Positions 17,078 to 27,136 are shown, counted from the first letter of the stretch. The stretch: 64,000 nt of DNA from Paraburkholderia solisilvae (GCF_902859875.1 NZ_CADIKF010000005.1:1-64000), one strand, 5' to 3'. The notes: generated from the sequence alone by a model not told the origin. Program-made: numbers and translations.

Positions 17078-18301
17078 ATGTCATTGTTTCCTCTCAAACG
17101 TTCCAGGCTAGCGGTTGCGGCCATCGCAGTCGTCGTTATCGCCGGGCTCGGCACGATCGGCGCGATGCGTGTCGACGCGCGCTCGGAATCGGCTGCGCCG
17201 GCCGCGCCGCTGACCGAAGTCGACGTTGCCGCCGTGCTGCAGAAAACCGTCACCGACTGGCAATCGTATTCGGGCCGCCTCGAAGCAATCGACCGCGTCG
17301 ATATTCGCCCGCAGGTGCCCGGCACGATCGTCGCGGTGAACTTCAAGGACGGCGCGCTGGTGAAGAAGGGCGACACGCTGTTCGTGATCGATCCGCGTCC
17401 GTATCAGGCGGAAGTCGACCGCACGGCCGCGCAGGTGGCCGCCGCGCAGGCGCAGCGCCTCTACGCGCAAACCGATTGGGAGCGGGCACAACGGCTGATC
17501 GGCGACAACGCCATCGCAAAACGCGATTACGACGAGAAGCAGAACGCCGCCCGTTCGGCCGACGCGAATGTGAAGGCCGCGCAGGCCGCGCTGGAAGCGG
17601 CGCAGATCAACCTCGGCTACACGAAGGTCACCGCGCCCGTGTCGGGCCGCGTATCGCGCGCGGAAATCACGCTCGGCAACGTGGTCAGCGCGGGTGCGGG
17701 CGCACCGGCGCTGACCACGCTGGTGTCGGTTTCGCCGATCTACGCATCGTTCGATGCGGACGAGCAGACCTACCTGCAGTACATCAGCCAGGTGAAGAAC
17801 AGCGGCAAGGTGCCGGTTGAACTGGGCCTCGCGAACGAAACCGGCTACTCGCGCTCGGGCGTGATCGATTCGGTCGACAACCGTCTCGATACATCGTCCG
17901 GCACGATCCGCGTGCGCGCGCGTTTCGACAATGCCGACGGCACGCTGGTGCCGGGCCTGTATGCGCGCGTGAAGGTGGGCGGCAGCGCGCCGCATGCGGC
18001 GTTGCTGATCGACGATGCCGCGATCAGCACCGACCAGGACAAGAAGTTCGTGCTGATCGTCGACAAGAACGACCATGTCGCGTATCGCGAAGTGCAACTC
18101 GGTCACCTGCAAGGCAACCTGCGCGTGATCACGGCCGGCTTGCAGAACGGCGAGCGGATCGTCGTGAACGGCACGCAGCGTGTGCGTCCTGGCGAACAGG
18201 TGAAGGCCCACATGGTGCCGATGACCGGCGACGCCGATCCGAAAGATCCGTCGGTTGCGCAAGGCCAGCCGGCGCGCACGAACGCACAGAAGAATTCGTG
18301 A
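17078..18301 (+). CDS. ceoA: RND efflux periplasmic adaptor CeoA/BpeE
   Basis: A 407-residue membrane-fusion protein with an N-terminal hydrophobic anchor (residues 8-30), a lipoyl/hairpin region (PQVPGTIVAVNFKDGALVKKGD; coiled coil about 105-180) and C-terminal beta-barrel and MP domains. It links the inner-membrane pump to the outer-membrane channel. GGGAGT precedes the ATG. It is 36 bases after llpE and 55 bases before ceoB, in one operon. No Cys lipobox is seen, unlike MexA-type adaptors. Confidence 0.93.
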   Translation: MSLFPLKRSRLAVAAIAVVVIAGLGTIGAMRVDARSESAAPAAPLTEVDVAAVLQKTVTDWQSYSGRLEAIDRVDIRPQVPGTIVAVNFKDGALVKKGDTLFVIDPRPYQAEVDRTAAQVAAAQAQRLYAQTDWERAQRLIGDNAIAKRDYDEKQNAARSADANVKAAQAALEAAQINLGYTKVTAPVSGRVSRAEITLGNVVSAGAGAPALTTLVSVSPIYASFDADEQTYLQYISQVKNSGKVPVELGLANETGYSRSGVIDSVDNRLDTSSGTIRVRARFDNADGTLVPGLYARVKVGGSAPHAALLIDDAAISTDQDKKFVLIVDKNDHVAYREVQLGHLQGNLRVITAGLQNGERIVVNGTQRVRPGEQVKAHMVPMTGDADPKDPSVAQGQPARTNAQKNS

Positions 18302-18356
18302 TGCTCGCGCGGCGCACCGCGTCGGTGCGCCAACGCTTCAACACACAGAGCCTCCC

Positions 18357-21300
18357 ATGAACATATCCAAGTTTTTTATCGACCGGCCCATCTTCGCGGG
18401 TGTGCTGTCGGTCCTGATTCTGCTGGCAGGCGTGATCGCGCTGTTTCAGCTGCCGATTTCCGAGTACCCGGAAGTCGTGCCGCCGTCGGTGGTCGTGAAA
18501 GCGCAATATCCCGGCGCGAACCCGAAGGTGATCGCCGAAGCTGTGGCGTCGCCGCTCGAAGAGCAGATCAACGGCGTCGAGAACATGTTGTACATGCAGT
18601 CGCAGGCCAATAGCGACGGCAACCTGACGCTCACCGTGACGTTCGCGCTCGGCACCAACCCGGACCTCGCGACGCAGCTTGTGCAGAACCGCGTGAACCA
18701 GGCCTTGCCGCGTTTGCCGGAAGACGTGCAGCGTCTGGGCGTGACGACCATCAAGAGCTCGCCGACGCTGACCATGGTCGTGCACCTGATCTCGCCGAAC
18801 GATCGTTACGACATGACGTATCTGCGCAACTACGCGTTGCTGAACGTGCGCGACCGGCTGCAGCGGATTCGCGGCGTCGGCGAGGTGCAGCTGTGGGGCG
18901 CGGGCGACTACGCGATGCGCGTGTGGCTCGATCCGACCAAGGTGGCCGAACGTAACCTGACCGCGACCGAAGTGGTGAATGCGATTCGCGAGCAGAACAT
19001 TCAGGTCGCGGCGGGTGTGGTCGGCGCGTCGCCTTCGGTGCCGGGCACGCAACTGCAACTGCTGGTGAATGCGCGCGGGCGGCTCAAGACCGAGAGTGAA
19101 TTCGCCGATATCGTCGTGAAGACTGCGCCGGATGGGGCCGTCACGTATCTGCACGATATCGGGCGGGTCGAGCTCGCGGCGTCCGAATACGGGCTGCGTT
19201 CGCTGCTCGACAACAAGCCGGCGGTCGCGCTTGCGATCAACCAGTCGCCGGGTGCGAACTCGCTGCAGATCTCCGATGAAGTGCGCAAGGCGATGAAAGA
19301 ACTCGCCGCCGATATGCCGGCCGGCGTCGAGTACAAGATCGTCTATGACCCGACGCAGTTCGTGCGCTCGAGCATCGAAGCGGTGATTCACACGCTGCTC
19401 GAAGCGATCGCGCTGGTGGTGGTGGTCGTGATCGTGTTCCTGCAGACCTGGCGTGCGTCGATCATTCCGCTGATCGCGGTGCCGGTGTCGATCGTCGGGA
19501 CGTTCTCGCTGCTGCTCGCGTTCGGTTTCTCGATCAACGCGCTGTCGCTGTTCGGCATGGTGCTCGCGATCGGTATCGTGGTTGACGATGCGATCGTGGT
19601 GGTCGAAAACGTCGAACGGAACATCGAGCGTGGGCTCACCGCGCGCGAGGCAACCTACAAGGCGATGCAGGAAGTGAGCGGGCCGATTATCGCGATCGCG
19701 CTCACGCTGGTCGCCGTGTTCGTGCCGCTTGCATTCATGACGGGCCTGACCGGCCAGTTCTACAAGCAGTTCGCGATGACCATCGCAATCTCGACGGTAA
19801 TCTCCGCGTTCAACTCGCTGACGTTGTCACCGGCGCTGGCGGCGATGCTGCTGCGCGGCCACGGCGATAAGGAAGACTGGCTCACGCGTGCGATGAACCG
19901 CGTGCTCGGCGGCTTCTTCCGGCGCTTCAACAAGGTGTTCCATCGCGGTTCCGACGCATACGGCAAGGGGGTGACCGGCGTGCTGCGTCATAAGGGCGCA
20001 ATGCTGGTCGTCTACGCGGTGCTGCTCGCGCTGACGGCGCTCGTCTATCGCGCGGTGCCGGGCGGTTTCGTGCCGGCGCAGGACAAGGAATACCTGATCG
20101 CGTTCGCGCAATTGCCCAATGGCGCTTCGCTCGATCGCACCGAAAAGGTGATTCGCGATATGAGCGCGATTGCCTTGAAGCAGCCGGGCGTCGAAAGCGC
20201 GGTCGCGTTTCCGGGCCTGTCGGTGAACGGTTTCACGAACAGCTCGAGCGCGGGCATCGTGTTCGTTACGCTCAAGCCGTTCGATCAGCGCAAGGGCAAG
20301 GCGCTCGCCGCCGGCGCCATCGCGGGTGCGCTGAACCAGAAGTACGCGGCGATCAAGGACTCGTTTGTCGCCGTGTTCCCGCCGCCGCCGGTGCTGGGCC
20401 TCGGTACGCTCGGCGGCTTCAAGATGCAGATCGAGGATCACGGTTCGGTCGGCTACGCGGCGCTGAACGACGCGGCTGAAGCGTTTGTGAAGAAGGCCGC
20501 GCAAACGCCGGAGCTGGGCCCGACGTTCTCGAGCTATCAGATCAACGTGCCGCAGTTGAACGTGGACCTCGACCGCGTGAAGGCGAAGCAGCTCGGCGTC
20601 GCGGTGACGGATGTGTTCGAGACGATGCAGATCTATCTCGGCTCGCTGTATGTGAACGACTTCAACACCTTCGGGCGCGTCTACCAGGTGCGCGTGCAAG
20701 CCGATGCGCCGTTCCGCGCGAATGCCGACGACATCGGTCAACTGAAGACGCGCAACGCGCACGGCGACATGGTGCCGCTGTCGTCGCTCGTCAAGGTGAC
20801 GCCGACCTTCGGGCCGGAGATGGTGGTTCGCTATAACGGCTACACGGCGGCGGACATCAACGGCGGCCCGGCGCCCGGCTATTCGTCGGGTGAAGCGCAG
20901 GCGGCGGCCGAACGCGTCGCGGCGCAGGTGTTGCCGCGCGGCGTGAAGCTCGAATGGACCGACCTCACGTATCAGCAGATTCTCGCCGGCAATGCGGGCC
21001 TGTGGGTGTTCCCGATCAGCGTGCTGCTCGTGTTCCTCGTGCTCGCCGCGCTGTACGAGAGCCTGACGCTGCCGCTCGCGGTGATCCTGATCGTGCCGAT
21101 GAGCGTGCTGTCGGCGCTCACGGGTGTGTGGCTCACGCAGGGCGACAACAACATCTTCACGCAGATCGGCCTGATGGTGCTGGTGGGCCTCGCATCGAAG
21201 AACGCGATCCTGATCGTCGAATTCGCGCGCGAGCTCGAACACGACGGACGCACGCCGCTCGAGGCCGCGATCGAAGCCAGCCGGCTGCGGCTGCGCCCGA

Positions 21301-21542
21301 TTCTGATGACGTCGATCGCGTTCATCATGGGCGTGGTGCCGCTTGTCGTGTCGAGCGGCGCGGGTTCGGAAATGCGCCACGCGATGGGCATCGCGGTGTT
21401 CTTCGGCATGCTCGGCGTGACGCTGTTCGGCCTGATGCTGACACCGGTGTTCTATGTGGTGCTGCGCCGGATGGCGGGCGGCACGATTCACGTGGCACAG
21501 AAAGATGCGCCGCATCTGGTTGCGCAGACAACCGATGCCTGA
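18357..21542 (+). CDS. ceoB: RND multidrug efflux transporter CeoB/BpeF
   Basis: A 1061-residue HAE1-type RND pump driven by protons. It starts with NISKFFIDRPIFAGVLS and has 12 transmembrane segments and two large periplasmic loops. TM4 carries the proton-relay pair (GIVVDDAIVVVENVER). TM11-12 contains MTSIAFIMGVVPLVVSSGAG. It exports chloramphenicol, trimethoprim, fluoroquinolones and salicylate in characterised orthologues. The annotated start follows the known family N-terminus; a longer in-frame reading is not supported. The opcM gene follows after 22 bases. Confidence 0.95.
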   Translation: MNISKFFIDRPIFAGVLSVLILLAGVIALFQLPISEYPEVVPPSVVVKAQYPGANPKVIAEAVASPLEEQINGVENMLYMQSQANSDGNLTLTVTFALGTNPDLATQLVQNRVNQALPRLPEDVQRLGVTTIKSSPTLTMVVHLISPNDRYDMTYLRNYALLNVRDRLQRIRGVGEVQLWGAGDYAMRVWLDPTKVAERNLTATEVVNAIREQNIQVAAGVVGASPSVPGTQLQLLVNARGRLKTESEFADIVVKTAPDGAVTYLHDIGRVELAASEYGLRSLLDNKPAVALAINQSPGANSLQISDEVRKAMKELAADMPAGVEYKIVYDPTQFVRSSIEAVIHTLLEAIALVVVVVIVFLQTWRASIIPLIAVPVSIVGTFSLLLAFGFSINALSLFGMVLAIGIVVDDAIVVVENVERNIERGLTAREATYKAMQEVSGPIIAIALTLVAVFVPLAFMTGLTGQFYKQFAMTIAISTVISAFNSLTLSPALAAMLLRGHGDKEDWLTRAMNRVLGGFFRRFNKVFHRGSDAYGKGVTGVLRHKGAMLVVYAVLLALTALVYRAVPGGFVPAQDKEYLIAFAQLPNGASLDRTEKVIRDMSAIALKQPGVESAVAFPGLSVNGFTNSSSAGIVFVTLKPFDQRKGKALAAGAIAGALNQKYAAIKDSFVAVFPPPPVLGLGTLGGFKMQIEDHGSVGYAALNDAAEAFVKKAAQTPELGPTFSSYQINVPQLNVDLDRVKAKQLGVAVTDVFETMQIYLGSLYVNDFNTFGRVYQVRVQADAPFRANADDIGQLKTRNAHGDMVPLSSLVKVTPTFGPEMVVRYNGYTAADINGGPAPGYSSGEAQAAAERVAAQVLPRGVKLEWTDLTYQQILAGNAGLWVFPISVLLVFLVLAALYESLTLPLAVILIVPMSVLSALTGVWLTQGDNNIFTQIGLMVLVGLASKNAILIVEFARELEHDGRTPLEAAIEASRLRLRPILMTSIAFIMGVVPLVVSSGAGSEMRHAMGIAVFFGMLGVTLFGLMLTPVFYVVLRRMAGGTIHVAQKDAPHLVAQTTDA

Positions 21543-21564
21543 TGTGCGCACTGAGGACGAGAAC

Positions 21565-23094
21565 ATGAAAAAAGACCAAACGATGCGCGGCCTCGCCCGC
21601 GCGGCAGCCAGTGCGCTGTTGCTGACGCTGCTGGCGGCCTGCTCGCTCGAGCCGACCTACAAGCGGCCGGATGCGGCGACGCCGACTGCGTTCAAGGAAG
21701 CGCCGGCGGCCGACGCGAAAGATGCCGGCACGTGGAAAACCGCCGAGCCGGCCGAAGCCGCCCAGCGCGGCGAGTGGTGGAAGATCTTCAACGATCCGAT
21801 GCTCGACGATCTCGAGCACCAGGCGGCCGACGCGAACCAGGATCTGAAAGCGGCTGCCGCCCGCGTGCAGCAGTCGCGCGCGCTGGTGCGCAACGCGCGT
21901 TCCGACTGGTTCCCGACAATCGACGGCGGCTTCGGCCCGACGCGTCAGCGTCTGTCGCCGGCGTCGCAGTTCCTGCCGCCGGACGCGAACGTGCCCGCGC
22001 AGACCTTGTGGCGCGCGCAGGCGACCGCTTCGTATGAAGTGGATCTGTTCGGGCGCGTCAGCTCGAACGTGCATGCGGCACAGGCGGACGCGGAGCAGAG
22101 CGAGGCGCTGTTCCGCTCGGTGCAGCTCGCCTTGCAGGCGGATGTCGCGCAGAACTACTTCCAGTTGCGCGAGTTCGATACGCAGGTCGATCTGTTCCGG
22201 CGCACCGTCGCGTTGCGCGAGGATTCGCTGAAGCTGGTTCAGCGGCGCTTCAGCGAAGGCGAGATCAGCGAGCTCGATCTGTCGCGAGCGAAAAACGAGC
22301 TGGCGACCGCGCGTGCGGACGCAGTCGGCGTCGCGCGCCAGCGCGCGACGTCCGAACACAGCCTCGCCATTCTGCTCGGCAAGGCGCCCGCCGACTTCTC
22401 GTTCCCCGCGACGCCGCTCGTGCCCGTTACCGCACGCGTGCCGGCCGGCTTGCCGTCCGTGCTGCTCGAGCGCCGTCCGGATATCGCGGCGGCCGAACGC
22501 GCGGCAGCCGCGGCGAATGCGCGGGTCGGTCTCGCGAAGTCCGCGTATTTCCCGAAGCTCGATATCACGGCGGCGGGCGGTTTCGAGGCGGGCACGCTGG
22601 CGGACCTGTTCCACTGGTCGAGCCGCGCCTTCCTGCTCGGGCCGTTCGCCGGCACCGCGCTGACCGTACCGATCTTCGACGGCGGCCGACGCCGTGCCGG
22701 TGTCGAACAGGCGCGCGGGAAGTTCGACGAAGATGTCGCGCAGTATCGTCAGCAGGTGCTGCAGGCGTTCCGCGAAGTCGAGGACAACCTGTCGGACCTG
22801 CGTCTGCTCGACGATCAGATCCAGCAGGAGAACGATGCGGTGAATGCGTCGCAACGCTCCGCGCATCTGTCCACTACGCAGTATCAGGAAGGGCAGATTG
22901 CGTATCTCGATGTGATCGACGCGGAACGTCAGGTGCTGCAGACGCAGTTGCAGGCGAGTCAGCTGACCGGCGTGCAGGCCGTGGCGACGGTGAATCTGAT
23001 CCGCGCGCTCGGCGGCGGCTGGGGCGACATGAAAGCCGACAACGCGAACGCGGTCGGGATGAACGGCGGCACGCAAGAGGTCGCGAAGCAGTGA
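21565..23094 (+). CDS. opcM: Outer-membrane efflux lipoprotein OpcM/OprC
   Basis: A 509-residue TolC-family outer-membrane factor of the NodT/OprM type. A lipoprotein signal ends in LLAAC (Cys26), followed by SLEPTYKRP. Two homologous coiled-coil/barrel halves follow, with the typical ERRPDIAAAER and PIFDGGRRRA. It forms the channel for CeoAB. GAGGA upstream fixes the start. It is the last gene of the operon, with a strong hairpin immediately after the stop. Confidence 0.94.
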   Translation: MKKDQTMRGLARAAASALLLTLLAACSLEPTYKRPDAATPTAFKEAPAADAKDAGTWKTAEPAEAAQRGEWWKIFNDPMLDDLEHQAADANQDLKAAAARVQQSRALVRNARSDWFPTIDGGFGPTRQRLSPASQFLPPDANVPAQTLWRAQATASYEVDLFGRVSSNVHAAQADAEQSEALFRSVQLALQADVAQNYFQLREFDTQVDLFRRTVALREDSLKLVQRRFSEGEISELDLSRAKNELATARADAVGVARQRATSEHSLAILLGKAPADFSFPATPLVPVTARVPAGLPSVLLERRPDIAAAERAAAAANARVGLAKSAYFPKLDITAAGGFEAGTLADLFHWSSRAFLLGPFAGTALTVPIFDGGRRRAGVEQARGKFDEDVAQYRQQVLQAFREVEDNLSDLRLLDDQIQQENDAVNASQRSAHLSTTQYQEGQIAYLDVIDAERQVLQTQLQASQLTGVQAVATVNLIRALGGGWGDMKADNANAVGMNGGTQEVAKQ

Positions 23095-23098
23095 CCAT

Positions 23099-23133
23099 CG
23101 CGGGTCTCGCCGGGTAAGCCGGCGAGACCCGCG
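23099..23133 (+). terminator. Strong hairpin ending the ceoAB-opcM operon
   Basis: A perfect 15-bp GC-rich stem (23099-23113 with 23119-23133) and a 5-base loop, starting 5 bases after the opcM stop. No clear T run follows, so it may act with Rho or as an RNA-stabilising end. Confidence 0.65.
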
Positions 23134-23374
23134 CGCATCGCGAGATGCGCAGACGTGGGCATCGGCGCCGCGACGGCGTCAATGTCCGCGTTAGCGTCGA
23201 TCCGACAGTAACGGCGGACGCCGCACGTCCCGCGGAGATAGGGATTGGCCGGTCCCGCACGGACTGGCTTGCCGCAAGCGCACGCGCTGTGGCGACAGCG
23301 TGCTTCGCAATCCACGATGCCGCTACACTGTCGGCACTTGTGCCGCTTTCGGCACGGATGTCGACGGAGAACGC

Positions 23375-24568
23375 ATGAACGACTTGCGCAAGCCGGCCGA
23401 ACGCGAACCCGAAGCGAGCGCGCCGGTGCACGACCTGACCACCCTCATTACCGCATTGCGCGCAAGCGCCGCCGAACGCGACCGCGCCGGCGGTCACGCG
23501 GCCCGCGAAAAACAATGGATCGCCGATGCAGGCTTGTTGACGCTTGCGGTGCCGTGCGAATTCGGCGGCGTCGGCGCACGCTGGCGCGATATCTACCAGA
23601 CGATTCGAGCAATCGCGACCGTCGACAGCGCGTTGGCGCACCTGCTCGGTTTTCAGTGTCTGCAGGTCGTGAGCGTCGATGTCTGGGGCCGCGACGAGCA
23701 GCGTTCCCGCTATCTGGGCGGCACGGTCGATCAGCGCTGGTGGTGGGGCAACGCGGTCAATCCGCTCGATACGCGTCTCGTTGCGACCGCAATGGCCGGC
23801 GGCGGCTACCGGCTCGACGGCGCGAAAGGCTTCTGCTCCGGCACGCGCGGCTCGCAGATGATGACCGTGTCCGCGCACGATCCGCTCGCCAACCAGCCGG
23901 TATTCGGAGTCGTGCCAACCGCGCGCGCGGGCATCACGGTCCACGACGACTGGGATCCGATCGGCCAACGCCAGACCGATAGCGGCAGCGTGTCGTTCGA
24001 CGCCGTACGGCTCGAGCCGCACGAGGTGCTGCACCGTTCGGAGGCGCCGCGCGCCACGCTGCGCACGCTCGTGTCGCAACTCGTGTTGACCAATCTGTTC
24101 GTCGGTATCGCACAGGGCGCGCTCGACGAAGCGCGCCGCTATGTGACGCAGTACGGACGACCGTGGATCACGTCGGGCGTGACGCGCGCGGCCGACGACC
24201 CATATCAACTGCAGCGCTTCGGCGAGATGCGTCTGAAGGCGATCGGTGCGCAGGCGCTGGCCGATCGCGCGGCCGATGCGCTCGACGGCGCATGGCAAAA
24301 AGGCTTCGCGCTCGACGCGCAGGAACGCGCACAGGTTGCGCTCGCCACGTCCGAAGCGAAGGTGCTCGCGCATCGCGCCGCGCTCGACGTGAGCGAAGCG
24401 TTGTTCGACGCGTGCGGCGCACGCGCGACGGGCGCACCGCACGCGCTCGATCGTTTCTGGCGCAACGCGCGCGTGCACACGCTGCACGATCCGCTCGATT
24501 ACCGCATTCGCGACATCGGACGGTACGCGCTCGAAGGGACATTGCCGGACGTTTCTTTGTACACTTGA
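23375..24568 (+). CDS. Acyl-CoA dehydrogenase-fold flavoprotein, SfnC/DszC-like
   Basis: A 397-residue protein of the acyl-CoA dehydrogenase superfamily: N-terminal helical domain, central beta domain (GGYRLDGAKGFCSGTRGSQM) and C-terminal four-helix domain. The residues around the active site resemble the flavin-dependent monooxygenase branch (DszC, SfnC, NtaA-linked) rather than true acyl-CoA dehydrogenases. I do not see the catalytic glutamate in its usual context. Such enzymes act on sulfur compounds or other small molecules with reduced FMN. GGAGA precedes the ATG. No sulfonate or sulfur genes adjoin it, so the substrate is open. Confidence 0.75.
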   Translation: MNDLRKPAEREPEASAPVHDLTTLITALRASAAERDRAGGHAAREKQWIADAGLLTLAVPCEFGGVGARWRDIYQTIRAIATVDSALAHLLGFQCLQVVSVDVWGRDEQRSRYLGGTVDQRWWWGNAVNPLDTRLVATAMAGGGYRLDGAKGFCSGTRGSQMMTVSAHDPLANQPVFGVVPTARAGITVHDDWDPIGQRQTDSGSVSFDAVRLEPHEVLHRSEAPRATLRTLVSQLVLTNLFVGIAQGALDEARRYVTQYGRPWITSGVTRAADDPYQLQRFGEMRLKAIGAQALADRAADALDGAWQKGFALDAQERAQVALATSEAKVLAHRAALDVSEALFDACGARATGAPHALDRFWRNARVHTLHDPLDYRIRDIGRYALEGTLPDVSLYT

Positions 24569-24630
24569 GGGAGTCAGCGGCGCGCGGCCTCGCAGTGCAG
24601 CCCGGCTTTATCAACTCGAGGGTCACCGGC

Positions 24631-25953
24631 TTGCAGTTCAAACTACCGACTACGGCGACCGCGCCGTTTTGCCCAGCCGAAGTGCAGGGCTCCGTTGCCG
24701 TCAACCCCGGCGCGCCGTTCTGGAAACGTCTCTTGCAGTTCGCGGGCCCCGGCCTGCTGGTGTCGATCGGTTATATGGACCCCGGCAATTGGGCGACCGA
24801 TATCGAAGCCGGCTCGCGTTACGGCTATAACCTGCTGTTCGTCGTCGTGCTGTCGAGCGTTGCGGCGATGGTGCTGCAGTGTCTGAGCATGCGGCTCGGC
24901 ATTGTCACCGGCAAGGATCTCGCGCAACTGTCGCGCGCCCGCTATTCGCCGGGCGTGGCGCGCTTCCAGTGGCTGCTCGCCGAACTGTCGATCATCGCGT
25001 GCGACCTCGCCGAAGTGCTCGGCGGCGCGCTTGCGTTTCACCTGCTGTTCAAGATGTCGCTGACCGCCGGCGTGCTGCTCACCGCGCTCGATACGCTGAT
25101 CGTCCTCGGCCTGCAGGGCAAGAAATTTCGCGACCTCGAGGCGATCATGCTCGGCCTGATCGCGACCATAGGCGCGGGCTATGTCGTCGAACTCGTGCTG
25201 GTGAAACCGGACTGGTCGGCCGTGGCGCACGGTCTGGTGCCGTCGCTGCAGGCGGTGTCGGGCCGTGAGCCGCTGTATCTGGCGATCGGCATTCTCGGCG
25301 CGACGGTGATGCCGCACAACCTGTATCTGCATTCGTCGGTCGTGCAGACGCGCGCGGTGAAGCGCAATGCGCGGGACATCGGCTCGGCGATCTCGATGTC
25401 GCGCATCGACACGATTGTCGCGCTGCTGCTCGCGCTGCTGATCAACGCGGCGATTCTGCTGCTCGCCGCCGCCGCGTTTCATGCGACCGGCCACACGCAG
25501 GTGACCGAAATCGAGGACGCGTACAAGCTGCTCGCGCCGATCGTCGGCACGAGCGTCGCGGCGGTTCTGTTCGCGGTGACCTTGCTGGCGTCCGGCCAGA
25601 GCTCGACGTTCACCGGCACGGTGGCCGGCCAGGTGATCATGGAGGGCTTTCTCGACCTCAACATCCCATGCTGGCAGCGCCGCCTGATCACGCGCGCGCT
25701 GGCGCTGATTCCCGCGCTGATCGGCATTCAACTGCTCGGCAACGGCGCGGTGGGCGAATTGCTGGTCGCAAGCCAGGTCGTGCTGAGCCTGCAATTGCCG
25801 TTCGCGCTGTATCCGCTGATCCGCATGACGGACGACCGGGCGTTGATGGGCGAGTTCGCGAACCGGCTGCCGACGCGCGTGCTCGCATGGGCGCTGTTCG
25901 TCGCGATCAGCGTCGCGAATATCTGGCTGGTGGTGCAGGCGGTGGTGGGGTGA
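24631..25953 (+). CDS. mntH: Nramp-family manganese/divalent metal transporter MntH
   Basis: A proton-coupled metal importer of about 440 residues with 11 transmembrane segments. The metal-binding signatures are present: DPGNWATDIEAG in TM1 and MPHNLYLHSS in TM6. No ATG lies upstream of TM1. I propose TTG at 24631, with GAGGG 9 bases before it; GTG at 24595 is an alternative without a good ribosome site. It lies 62 bases after the flavoprotein gene and may be co-transcribed. No MntR-type box was recognised. Confidence 0.9.
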   Translation: MQFKLPTTATAPFCPAEVQGSVAVNPGAPFWKRLLQFAGPGLLVSIGYMDPGNWATDIEAGSRYGYNLLFVVVLSSVAAMVLQCLSMRLGIVTGKDLAQLSRARYSPGVARFQWLLAELSIIACDLAEVLGGALAFHLLFKMSLTAGVLLTALDTLIVLGLQGKKFRDLEAIMLGLIATIGAGYVVELVLVKPDWSAVAHGLVPSLQAVSGREPLYLAIGILGATVMPHNLYLHSSVVQTRAVKRNARDIGSAISMSRIDTIVALLLALLINAAILLLAAAAFHATGHTQVTEIEDAYKLLAPIVGTSVAAVLFAVTLLASGQSSTFTGTVAGQVIMEGFLDLNIPCWQRRLITRALALIPALIGIQLLGNGAVGELLVASQVVLSLQLPFALYPLIRMTDDRALMGEFANRLPTRVLAWALFVAISVANIWLVVQAVVG

Positions 25954-25959
25954 GACGAC

Positions 25960-25983
25960 ACCGGTGCGCGAGCGCGCACCGGT
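25960..25983. terminator. Bidirectional hairpin between mntH and flhC
   Basis: A perfect 10-bp stem ACCGGTGCGC/GCGCACCGGT (25960-25969, 25974-25983) with a GAGC tetraloop, in the 56-base gap between convergent genes. No T tract is present on either side. Confidence 0.55.
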
Positions 25984-26009
25984 ACTGGACCGGCAGGGGA
26001 AAGACTGGC

Positions 26010-26654
26010 TCAGGCGGCGGCTCGAGCCGCCGTACGTTTCAGCCCGGCTTCGACTGCCGCGATGAGCACCGCGGGCACGACAGTCGGCACCGGAGCGGGC
26101 GCAGCCTCGCAGGCACGCACTTCGAGCTTGGCGGCCGCCGCCTTCTTCGTCTTGCCCGCACGCGACGGCGGCTGGCAGGCGCCGCACACCACGTTGTGCT
26201 GCAGATCGTGCTTGTGCGCGACGAACTTGCCGCTGCAACGGCAGCAGCGCGTGAGTTGCAGAATGTCGGCGTCAAAGAAGCGCACGAGCGTCCAGGCGCG
26301 CGTCAGATCGAGTACGGGCTCCGATTCAGCGTGACGGCAATGCTCGAGATACAACCGGTAGCCTTTCGTCAACGCGTCCAGGTGCGAGCAGCGTGCCTCG
26401 TTCTTCAGAAACAGGTACGTGTTGTAGAACAGCGACGCATGAATGTTCGCGAGCCACGTCATGTACCAGTCTGCCGAGAACGGCAGCATCCCTTTCGGCG
26501 GCGACGCGCCCTTCACCTCGCGATACAACCGGATCATGCGGTCGCGCGACAGCGTCAATTCGCTTTCCAGCACTTGCATGCGCGCGCCGAGTTCAATCAG
26601 CGCGATCGCGCGAAAGACTTCTTGCGCGTCTTCAGTCAGGCTTCGCTTGAGCAT
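26010..26654 (-). CDS. flhC: Flagellar master regulator subunit FlhC
   Basis: A 214-residue FlhC, which with FlhD forms the FlhD4C2 activator of class II flagellar genes. It has the conserved SADWYMTWLANIHASLFYNT-type core. The zinc-binding cysteine set is visible as CCRC then VCGAC (four metal cysteines). The C-terminal 45 residues are Ala/Lys-rich and longer than in E. coli. The start is the ATG behind GAGGGA, 16 bases after the flhD stop, so flhDC is one operon. Confidence 0.96.
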   Translation of the reverse strand: MLKRSLTEDAQEVFRAIALIELGARMQVLESELTLSRDRMIRLYREVKGASPPKGMLPFSADWYMTWLANIHASLFYNTYLFLKNEARCSHLDALTKGYRLYLEHCRHAESEPVLDLTRAWTLVRFFDADILQLTRCCRCSGKFVAHKHDLQHNVVCGACQPPSRAGKTKKAAAAKLEVRACEAAPAPVPTVVPAVLIAAVEAGLKRTAARAAA

Positions 26655-26670
26655 TGCAGTCCCTCGTCCG

Positions 26671-26991
26671 TCAGGCAAACTGCTCTGCGGGCTGGCCGGC
26701 AAGCAGAATCGCCGCGTGCGTCGAAGCGACTTCCGCGTTCTTCGCCGTTTGCGTCAACGCCGACAGCATCGTGTGATCGTTGAAGCGGAAAAAGCATAAA
26801 AGCTGGTCGGAAGAGGCCAGCTTGACGATCTGCGCGAGAGACAGACCGGCCAGCAATTCGGCCAATTCCGACGACAGACCCAGGCGGAACATCCCGACCG
26901 GCTTGTCCTCGCGCAACATACGTTGCGCGAGCATGATGTACGACAGGTTGATTTCGCGGATTGAATCCAGCGTCTCGCTGCTACGGTCCAT
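26671..26991 (-). CDS. flhD: Flagellar master regulator subunit FlhD
   Basis: A 106-residue FlhD, first gene of the flhDC operon. The helical core (EINLSYIMLAQRMLREDK, then GLSLAQIVKLASSDQLLCFF) is typical. The upstream 588 bases lack genes and probably integrate many regulatory inputs, as in other beta- and gammaproteobacteria. Confidence 0.96.
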   Translation of the reverse strand: MDRSSETLDSIREINLSYIMLAQRMLREDKPVGMFRLGLSSELAELLAGLSLAQIVKLASSDQLLCFFRFNDHTMLSALTQTAKNAEVASTHAAILLAGQPAEQFA

Positions 26992-27121
26992 TTTTTCGTT
27001 TCCCGAAGCCCCGATTGTTTGCCGGCATTCGTATGCCGTTATGGTCTATTGAGTCGCCGGAAACGTTTGGCTCCGGTCGCTCGGTCGCTCTGAAACAACT
27101 GGCGACTCTTTGATACAGGTC

Positions 27122-27136
27122 GTTACACTTAGTAAC
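27122..27136. promoter_or_regulatory. GTTAC-N5-GTAAC inverted repeat upstream of flhD
   Basis: A perfect 5-bp dyad with a 5-base centre, about 130 bases upstream of the flhD start. It shares the TGTAAC core with the downstream triple repeat. A regulator site is likely; the regulator is unknown. Confidence 0.4.
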
